Origin: Chamaecyparis obtusa
Taxonomy: Eukaryota; Streptophyta; Pinopsida; Cupressales; Cupressaceae
Assembly: GCA_027943335.1 (NCBI GenBank)
Contig: BSBK01008409.1
Location: forward strand, 496,001 to 560,000
Length of the DNA: 64,000 nt
Direction: 5' to 3'
The translations under genes and the position numbers were made by a program. Of the stretch, positions 56,205 through 64,000 are shown in pieces; the stretch's first letter is position 1, and each line of letters starts with the position of its first letter. The notes under the pieces are model-generated. The model did not search any database, was not told where the DNA came from, and saw nothing but the letters and a program-made list of their open reading frames with translations.

Positions 56205-57945
56205 CACTAGCCTTATTGGAATCACAAAATGCTTTTAGTTGAGCTTCTTTTCCTCTAAATCTCAAAACATGATGTGAAGTGCACTTCAAATATCTTAATA
56301 TCCACAATATTAAATGAATATATTGGCCTAGATGTTACAACTTATTCTCTGGCTACATATTTCACCAAATATTAGGAAACTAAAATTAAAATACTTCCTT
56401 TTTGGTTGATGTCGATTACCATTAACCATGGATGCTCTTGCATCAGGAGTGAAAGGAACAATTTTGATCTGACATTTTGAATACCATTGTTTGCACAAAA
56501 CTGATCAAATTTTGTGGAACAAAACTCACCACAGCTATAAGTTTCTAAGCACTTAACATTTCTTTTTTAGCATGTAAACCCAAACCTCCTAGTGCAATCA
56601 TTTTAGAAAGTAAAATTAATTAGATCCACCAATTGATATTACCTTTGCCGGGCCGAAGACATTGGAGTGTACTAACTCCAATAGTCGTGTCTTCTTGTCA
56701 TGTTCCTTGGCAGAGAAGTTGATCCTCTTTTCTTTGTCGTAGATATAATGCTTATACTACTATAAATCAACTGATTTCAAACTTTGAAGTTGACCCCTTT
56801 TGTGCAAAATCTCAAGGTCTTTTTTCTTATATTACCTTGCCTCTTGTGCTAAAGCTCCATCTTGTTGTTGGCAACTACCATCACAGCTCTCACTTTAGCA
56901 TTCATCAAGGCTCCTCTTGTCACCTTTCATGCACATGTCTTGAAAATAATACTATATCCTTGAGCATCTGATTCCCAATTGAAATTAAATTTATTTTGAG
57001 TTGAGGGACATGTTTGACATCTTGTATTAGCCAACTATTTCCATTTTTCAGTTTCAACAAAATATTTTCTTTGTCAACAATATCACGAGGATATTATTAC
57101 CATACACGAAGTGGCATAAAAAGATGCTCCATAATCAAGAATCCAAACATTTGCTAAAGCTTATTCTTATTCTTTATATGCTATATTTACCTCATGTTCT
57201 TTGGACTGATTTTCAACCTTCTTCAAGGAACAACATATTCTTTTGATGTGGCCTTCTTTGTCACACTACAACCAATATATCTGCTTCTTGCTTTTGATCT
57301 CTTGCTGGACTTCGATCTTCCTCTATGGTTATACCTCCCTTGTTCCTGTGACCTCACCTTGTTGTCGATGTTGCTGATTTTTGAAGCTTCTCCCAATGAA
57401 GTACCTTGATTCTTCCTTCTCATATCCTTGCTAAGAAGAGTCCCAACAACATCATTAAATTTCAACACACTTCTTTCTGGATACCGAGTTGTTAATAGCT
57501 ATAACAACTCCTTCCCAACTATAGCGTAGAGAACGCAATAGCAAGAAGGCTTTAATTTCATCATCCAGATTTATGCTCACAGAAATTAGTTGGCTGATCA
57601 AAATATTGAATTCATTCAAGTTGTATAATTTTCTCATTAGAAAACTTCATTTGATGCAGAAGCCATCTCGTACAAGTCAAATAATTTTTTCTACAATCCG
57701 TTTGCTGTTATTTTCCATTGCAACATCGAATAACATATTACTGGATGTCCCAATCTTTCTCGGGCATCATAGCTGGCTACTTCAATTTCCCCTTTAATGT
57801 AATTCAGAGATCTTTTTGAATTAACATCCCTTCCAATTGAAACTTCCACATTCCAAAGTTTATTAATCCTCCTCTTACCTGCATCCTCCATATTATATAT
57901 TACCTAAGAATTTTTTAATCCTCCTCTTATCTGCATCCTCCATCT
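56205..57945 (-). pseudogene. Outer Copia gag, protease, partial integrase and RNase H start
   Basis: Reading the minus strand from 57891: gag start (MEDAGKRRINKLWNVE), UBN2 gag blocks at 57637-57455 (LNEFNILISQLISVSINLDD) and 57468-57223 (FNDVVGTLLSKDMRRK), and a ruined zinc knuckle. The protease relic WILDYGASFYAT is near 57160. Integrase blocks LLELVHSNVFGPAK and GEFCSTKFDQFCANNGIQ follow. Then comes the RNase H start RYLKCTSHHVLRFRGKEA and AFCDSNKASDL at the Gypsy junction. Reverse transcriptase is missing. Stops and frameshifts are frequent. Confidence 0.8.
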
Positions 57946-57961
57946 CTTCTCAATTTCACTC

Positions 57962-57974
57962 AGCTCGTATACCA
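57962..57974 (-). other. Outer Copia primer-binding site, degenerate
   Basis: The minus strand reads TGGTATACGAGCT two bases inside the LTR, a mutated form of the TGGTATCAGAGC initiator-tRNA site. Confidence 0.6.
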
Positions 57975-57976
57975 AT

Positions 57977-58225
57977 TGTTGAATAATTTAAAACATAAAT
58001 AAATTAAAACAACAATAAAAAAATAGAAATAACAGAACACACACATACACTAACAAATAGAGTTACTTGGTTCACCAATGTATGGCTTCATCCACATTAG
58101 TTGCAACAGTGAAAAACAAAGTTCCATCAATCAATACAAGCTATTGAGAAACAAATATAAAATGCGCTCTTCAAGGCAGATGAAGAATTAAGAGGAAGTT
58201 GGAAAGACAGCAATAGTTGGACACA
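57977..58225 (-). repeat. Outer Copia 5' LTR
   Basis: 249 bp, homologous to 44737-45027 but shorter by several deletions, including one after CCAATGTATG. Ends TG/CA. Confidence 0.8.
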
Positions 58226-58230
58226 TGTAT
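58226..58230 (+). repeat. Outer Copia target-site duplication, right
   Basis: TGTAT, identical to 44732-44736. Confidence 0.75.
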
Positions 58231-59655
58231 ATCACATAAATCCACTAAGTTTTTAGGTTAACTGGAAAAGCAGGAATGTTACTATGCAGAAGGATGGACA
58301 GATCTGGTTTCTTGAGAGTTGCAGGGATTATGTATACATCTTTGCCTTCCAGGCATTCAATTCAGACCTTTATTCATGCATAGTTCAGGTGAACTTAACA
58401 AATTACATTCTAACACAGTTCTTAAATACAATATTTTACTTTTGTTCAGAAGGTATTGAAATAGGGCAAGCATTCAAGTCTACACTTCATTAAAATTAAA
58501 ACATCCAACCATTCGAGTCTACGCTTGGAAGTTGGTAGCATTTAACTTCAATATATTTTATAACAAGTGTTTGAAATTATTTCCACAAGAAATGATGCTG
58601 AAAATTTCAACTTTATTTAAATAAATTTTCAGCTAATTTGCTATAACATTATTCATCCATCTATCTTCAGATTGCCTATATAAATATAGTGCAGATTTTT
58701 TTGATGGTAGCTCTCAAGGGAATGATGTGTCCTACCAGTTTTAATGTCATGTTTGTGGGATAAAGTGCTTTGACTATAAACCAGCATAAAAAGGTAACAA
58801 ATTAATTAATAAATACAGTGAAGTCTCAATCAATTAATTAATGAATACAGTGAAATGTACATTCACACTGTTGGATAAAGAATGTTTATATAAAAATATT
58901 ATTAGTACTTGTATTAAGAGGAGGTGTACTGGTTACGCTTATAGTAAAATATACTTTGAACACTATAGTGGAGGGTAAAAAATCTTGTTACAATATTAGG
59001 TGGTAAATTTTTACATAAATTATTGTAACAATTTTGAATGCCATTCTTGTCCAAATTGTTAAATTTGTAGGCAACTTTTGTTTCATCACTTAACGCCTTT
59101 TAATAGAATAATGTCTTTCAATAGAATATCCATATATACTTTGAATGCATGCCTACGTCATATTTGTACACACTAAAAATCAAAAAATCAAAATTTCCTT
59201 GCCTTTACTTTATACAAATATACACACTTATGATAATGTTGGACAACATTTTTAAAAATTGACTATACAAAAGAAGTTAACTAGATGACTCATGTTCTTT
59301 GAAAATTATGACGTAAACTTTTGACATGAAACAAACATTAGATGTAGCATATGAGATTTGCCTTCTACATTTTCTACATATGCTATTTACTAATACAAGC
59401 AAAATCCATCTTAGCAAATCAAATTTATCCTTTACCACGTTTGTGAGGTTTCTAGCATTTAAATTCTTATTGTTTTAAACATGTTGTCATTCCAAATACT
59501 TCTAAACTTCTCTATGTATCTTTATGCAAGTCACCTTAAGACTCTCATCTTATTGGTATTAATATATAAATTTTACCATGCACAATTTTGTAATACCATG
59601 AATGTGTGACTAAAATGCAAAAGAAATTGTGATTTTATTTTAACATATATAATTT
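58231..59655. other. AT-rich interval, no gene recognised
   Basis: No conserved frame, terminal repeat or tRNA was seen. Confidence 0.5.
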
Positions 59656-60170
59656 TTTGGAAATAAAAGAGGGGTGAAAATTTATTCAATCAGGAAGAAG
59701 TTCAAAGCACAGACATCAAACAACCCTATCAAAATCCACTAAGTGATCTAACTATCGAGACAAGCCTAGAGGTAATTGATCCCTATCCACAATATTCCAA
59801 TTTTATATGTAATCAGAAGCCCAATGGCCAAATAATCAGCTACACCGTTCCACTCCCTAGGGATATGAGTGAAAGTAGCAGAATCTAAAGCACACAAATC
59901 AAGAATCTTGTTGACAACCAAAGCTAACTGCGAACTAACATCCTCAGAATGTTGCCGAGTCAATAGATGCACCACCATTTGTGAATCTGACTCACAAATG
60001 AGCTTGCTCCATCCAAGAGCACAAACACACTCCATAAAATACAAAATAGCAATAGCTTCCATGAGATTGTTAGTATGATGACCTTTATATAAAAAAAACA
60101 TAAACTGAACAGTCCCCAAGCTATCCCTACCTATGCCGCCAATATTCGTAGGACCGAACATATAGAATTT
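59656..60170 (-). pseudogene. LINE RNase H domain and 3' end, minus strand
   Basis: The minus-strand frame at 60161-59766 contains IGGIGRDSLGTVQFMF, then NNLMEAIAILYFMECV, LICESDSQMVVHLL and THIPREWNGVADYLA. These are RNase H motifs (E helix, second Asp, C-terminal block) of plant LINEs or related retroelements. The first Asp is missing. Downstream the minus strand soon becomes AT-rich; no ORF3-like sequence follows, so this belongs to a different family from the other two LINEs. Confidence 0.75.
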
Positions 60171-61362
60171 TTAGCTCTTCTCTAGCATCAATTTATAAAC
60201 CTCATTATGATATTTTCAAATGTTTTACATATCTAATAAGTACAATATAAACACAATTGTTATTATTTTCTACTTCTTCATATATAAATTATAATAATTT
60301 ATGTCTAATAAAACTAAATAATTGAAATCAAATTAAATTAAACAATAAAAATGTGAATTTACAGATCTATTAGCTATCCCCTAACAAAAGAATTTGAAGT
60401 AACATTAGAAATATCTTACCACAAACAATAGAATCTATATACATATATAAAATTATATACAGATCTAGAATGGTTAATTCAATCTCAATTGGTCTGACAT
60501 AGTAAAAAATGATACAATTAACCCAAAACAAAAGAAAACTTTACAAAATGAAGAGTATTTACTTGAAATATTTCTCAACTTCTATTATTTCTCCTATCTA
60601 CATCCCCTCCATCTCATTTCACATATTTGTAGGGTTTATGAAAATAATTTCAAAAGCATCCATGCCATCAGAAACAAGTATTTGATAGTTCTTTCAACTG
60701 TGTAATTGGTGATATGTATTGCACTCGATGCATCTAAGTTTATTAAGCCAACAATGGTCTACTTTGCCTTACAATCAAAAACCCAAAAATAAAGGAATTG
60801 TCTAGAAATTGAAAAAAAACGTTGTCCCTTCATTATTATATGGGTGTGTATGACACAATGTATATTATTATATGGGTGTGTATGACACAACGTATATTAT
60901 TATAGTGCATGCCAATTTTTAGATTGCATGATTAAGCATAAACAATAATCTTTGCAAGAACATTGTCCCTACTTAAAATAATGGAAATAATTTGCATCTC
61001 TTCAAATAATTCCTCTTATAACAATCTTAGAGAAATTTCATTGCAATCTGAAAATCATCACATATTCTAAGGTTGTTAACAACTTAGATGGTTATTCTAG
61101 GGGCATGTTTACCAAACCCAAGTAATTAATTAATCATATGTTGTGATTCTATACTCTCTTAGCATTTGGATAAGTTTATAGACCAAGTTTATTTTTACAA
61201 CTTAAAATTGTGAAGATCATGTTGACTATTTAGTCGAAGAGCTAACATCCCCAGCCAACAGGTTTGCAATGGAGAGAATCAACATTTTATTGTGTTTTCT
61301 CAACTAGAATGTCAACAAGGAAATACCGAGGGTTGATATCACTGGTATTTCCCTCTTCAAAT
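60171..61362. other. AT-rich interval with a 31-bp tandem duplication
   Basis: ATTATATGGGTGTGTATGAC with ACAA(T/C)GTATATT occurs twice at about 60834-60895. No gene was seen. Confidence 0.5.
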
Positions 61363-61536
61363 TGTTAGGAATAGAGATCTTCAATAGAGAGAATTCAATA
61401 TTGTTTATTTGTGTTATTCACAACTATTATCTTTTGTATATTTACTGAATTATAAATGCAGATATATGTACTTCGTATGTTGCTGTGGTAATAACATGAA
61501 CACTGTAATAGATGTTTTTGCACAGCCACATACGAA

Positions 61537-61672
<136 letters not shown>

Positions 61673-61676
61673 AGTC

Positions 61677-61742
61677 ATGTCTATGTAGAGACATGACCAT
61701 ATGTGGCTTAAGTCACACACGGTCATGTCTTTACATAGACAT
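61677..61742. repeat. 22-bp inverted repeat with a 22-bp loop
   Basis: 61677-61698 is the reverse complement of 61721-61742 with one mismatch. Confidence 0.85.
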
Positions 61743-61805
61743 GCCCTTTCACTTTGGCGTTGTTTATACATAATACTTTGTTGTTTAGTGTTGCGTATAA
61801 CTATT

Positions 61806-61859
61806 GTATGATAGTTATCGTAACACATATTAATATATGTGTTACGATAACTATCATAC
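61806..61859. repeat. Perfect 25-bp inverted repeat, 4-bp spacer
   Basis: 61806-61830 and 61835-61859 are exact reverse complements around TAAT. The arms contain GATAGTTATCG, and part of the arm is repeated just after 61859. Confidence 0.93.
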
Positions 61860-62018
61860 GATAGTTATCGTAACCAAAGATAACCAATACAATAGTATCG
61901 ACTACGGTCAATTTCATATGCAATAACAGTCTTGTCGAATATAAGGAATCCGATCCAATGCATGTTATATATATATTATATGCAATCAACTAAAGTCAAT
62001 TCATTCAAGCATATCAAA

Positions 62019-62131
<113 letters not shown>

Positions 62132-62220
62132 TCAATAAGATCAAAGCTATAATTTAACACTCCCTCTTAGCAAGAGAGGATTGATCAGAATCAAGATCTC
62201 AAGCTATGAGTGTTATTGAA

Positions 62221-62470
62221 ATCCCCAACTCAATCCAGAACTGGATATAACACTTAATCACTTTATATCAGGGTAACCGACAAGGTCTGGAACACAAGTT
62301 TAATGTACTCAACCTGATAGAAGAAATTATCACAATCCCCGACTCAATTCAGAACTGGATTTAGTGATAAGTAATGGTGTTAAAATATCCGACGCAATCC
62401 AGATCAAAAACTTGAAGCACACATTATCATAATCCCTGACTAAATTCAGAACTGGATTTAAATGATAACT
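62221..62470 (-). repeat. Four spaced copies of an AATCCAGTTCTG-type motif
   Basis: Plus-strand variants of CC(C/G)AACTCAATCCAGAACTGGAT recur near 62223, 62337, 62388 and 62433, between RNase H and the LTR. The core CCAGAACTGG is nearly self-complementary. Confidence 0.7.
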
Positions 62471-62664
62471 TAAATAGGTCACACTATTGTAGGTCATCAC
62501 CTCACAATGGTGACCTCACACACATGAAAGATCGTCACCTTTCAAAAACACACAATAGTGCAATATTTTATTTATTTTATTCATGAATACATCAATTTAC
62601 ATAATAGAGAGATTTAATCTCAGAAATTTACTCACAACTTAATCATACCAAGTTTCTTTCTAGA

Positions 62665-64000
62665 CTACTGATCAATTTTCAACTTTGCAAGAGGCTTGGT
62701 AAAGATGTCGGCATTTTGTTCTTTAGTACTAATATAGACCAATTTGATAATATTTCTGTCTACCATGTCTCTTATGTAGTGGTATGGAATTTCTATGTGC
62801 TTGGAACGATTGTGAAAAACTAGATTCACTGAAGGTTTAATGCAGTTTTGATTGTCACAATGAATTACTATAGGCTTTAGAGGCTTGCCAAACAATCCAA
62901 ATAGTAATTTCCCCAACCATACTACTTCTCAAGCTCCCATCGAAGCAACCATATATTCTTCTTCAATATAACTTTGAGCGATCACTGATTGTTTCCTACT
63001 GAACCAAGAAATCATAGCAGGTCCAAGACTAGAGCAACATCTTGTAGTGCTTTTATGATCGATTGAATTTCTAGCCCAGTCAGAGTCAGAGAACCCTTGA
63101 AGTTGTATCTCAACATTCTCATATTTTAGGCCCATTCTAATTGTACCACGTAGGTATCTTAGAATATGTTTAGCAGCTGTTAGATGAATCTTCTTTGGTT
63201 CACACATGAAATGAATTAAAACATTTGTAGCATAGCATATATCAGGACGAGTGTTTAGCAAGTACAAAAGAGATCCAATCAACTATCTATAATACGAAGG
63301 ATCTGTAGGTTTTGAATCTGCGGCTTCATCTTTGAGTTTATGAAGATTAGTTTCCATTGGAGTGGTTAATGGTTTACAATCCATCATACCAAATCTGGTT
63401 AAAATGTCCATGGTGTATTTTCCTTGATTTAGGAAAATATAGTTTTCTTTTTGTAATACTTCTAAGCCTAAGAAGTAGTGTAACAACCCTAGATCCTTCA
63501 TGTCAAATTCGTTTGTGAGATCTTGTTTGCATTTAGCAATAAGATGATCTTCTCTTGTTATTAATAAATCATCCACATAGAGAACTAGAATTACCATTTC
63601 ACCTTTGAATGTTTTGAAGTATATATTAGGATCAACTTCATTTTTGGAGTACCCTAACTTGAAGAGATAATTGTCTATGTGTTCATACCAGGCCCTGGGA
63701 GCTTGTTTAAGGCCATAAAGGCTTTCTTCAATTTGCAGACATAACTATTACTGTCAATAGTGGTGAAGCCTTTAGGTTGTTCTATGTAAACTTCTTCTTC
63801 AATAACACCATTAAGAAATGTTGTCTTTACATCCATTTGGTGTATCCTCCATCCTTTGGTTGTTGCAATGGAAATAATAGTCCTTATAGAAGTATATTGG
63901 GCAACCAGAGAAAAGGTTTCTTCGTAGTCAATTCCAGCCTTTTGAGAAAAACCTCTGGCGACAAATCTGGCCTAATGTTTTTCAATACTACCATCTAAAG
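62665..64000 (-). pseudogene. Copia reverse transcriptase and RNase H (broken, partial)
   Basis: Minus strand from the window edge: ARFVARGFSQKAGIDYEE and MDVKTTFLNGVIEEEVYIEQ (RT, about 64000-63777), SLYGLKQAPRAWYEHID after a frameshift near 63725, VLYVDDLLITRE (catalytic YVDD near 63570), MKDLGLLHYFLGLEV, then [17 protein letters not shown] and [18 protein letters not shown] (RNase H, 63282-62929), and HCDNQNCIKPSVN to QNADIFTKPLAKLK (62916-62665). A TAG replaces Lys before ARFVARG. Catalytic residues are largely kept but frameshifts and stops disable it. Confidence 0.88.

Larger units (their letters stand above)
44737..58225 (-). mobile_element. Old minus-strand Copia element split by a nested Gypsy element
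   Basis: Related LTRs at 44737-45027 and 57977-58225 with TG/CA ends are flanked by TGTAT on both sides. Coding runs on the minus strand: gag, protease and the first part of integrase lie at 57900-56400, and RNase H at about 56310-56205 plus 45540-45040. The rest of integrase and the reverse transcriptase are missing (junction near 56400). The Gypsy element inserted inside the RNase H coding sequence. All frames are interrupted. Confidence 0.85.

Overview
This is nuclear DNA from a seed plant. The genome is AT-rich and crowded with transposons, and a gymnosperm is plausible but not shown by the window alone. The evidence is one intron-containing host gene for a plant mitochondrial carrier, plant-type LTR retrotransposons (Copia and Ty3/Gypsy), L1-type LINEs with a C-terminal RNase H domain, MITEs, and no bacterial gene organisation.

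Layout. 0.3-2.4 kb: a dispersed repeat split by an 844-bp MITE. 5.1-5.9 kb: a CACTA-like terminus followed by degenerate TTTTGCTTCC repeats. 6.7-7.0 kb: a TCA/ATC microsatellite. 7364-15552: an 8.2-kb L1-type LINE bounded by a 13-bp target-site duplication, with ORF1, ORF2 and a third downstream reading frame. 15.8-17.2 kb: unrecognised broken reading frames. 18.7-20.0 kb: a second copy of the first dispersed repeat, without the MITE. 20.4-24.7 kb: a second, more decayed LINE on the minus strand that also carries the third frame after RNase H. 24.8-25.7 kb: a 5'-truncated LINE on the plus strand. 25800-30768: a complete Tork/Tnt1-like Copia element with an uninterrupted 1318-aa polyprotein. 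31.3-31.8 kb and 33.1-35.9 kb: tandem and segmental duplications. 36953-37311: a second MITE. 38.0-42.7 kb: the only host gene, a two-exon BAC2-like mitochondrial basic amino acid carrier. 44737-58225: an old minus-strand Copia element split in its RNase H by a 10.7-kb Gypsy element (45543-56199) that has lost reverse transcriptase and the integrase core. 59.7-60.2 kb: a LINE RNase H remnant. 61363-64000: the 3' end of another minus-strand Copia element, running off the window.

Relative ages can be read from the nesting and from LTR divergence. The outer Copia element at 44.7-58.2 kb is oldest; its LTRs differ by many indels. The Gypsy element inside it is younger, with roughly 10% mismatch in the first 200 bp of its LTRs. 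The Copia element at 25.8 kb is youngest, with 9 differences in 386 bp, all transitions. Inactivating changes in the main LINE are mostly TAG stops and G-to-A changes, as expected for decay by deamination of methylated cytosine.

The most notable observation is the third reading frame shared by two differently oriented, independently decayed LINEs and lying inside the target-site duplication of one of them. The second is a pair of CpG-rich TATCGC-motif clusters in the untranslated leader of the Gypsy element.
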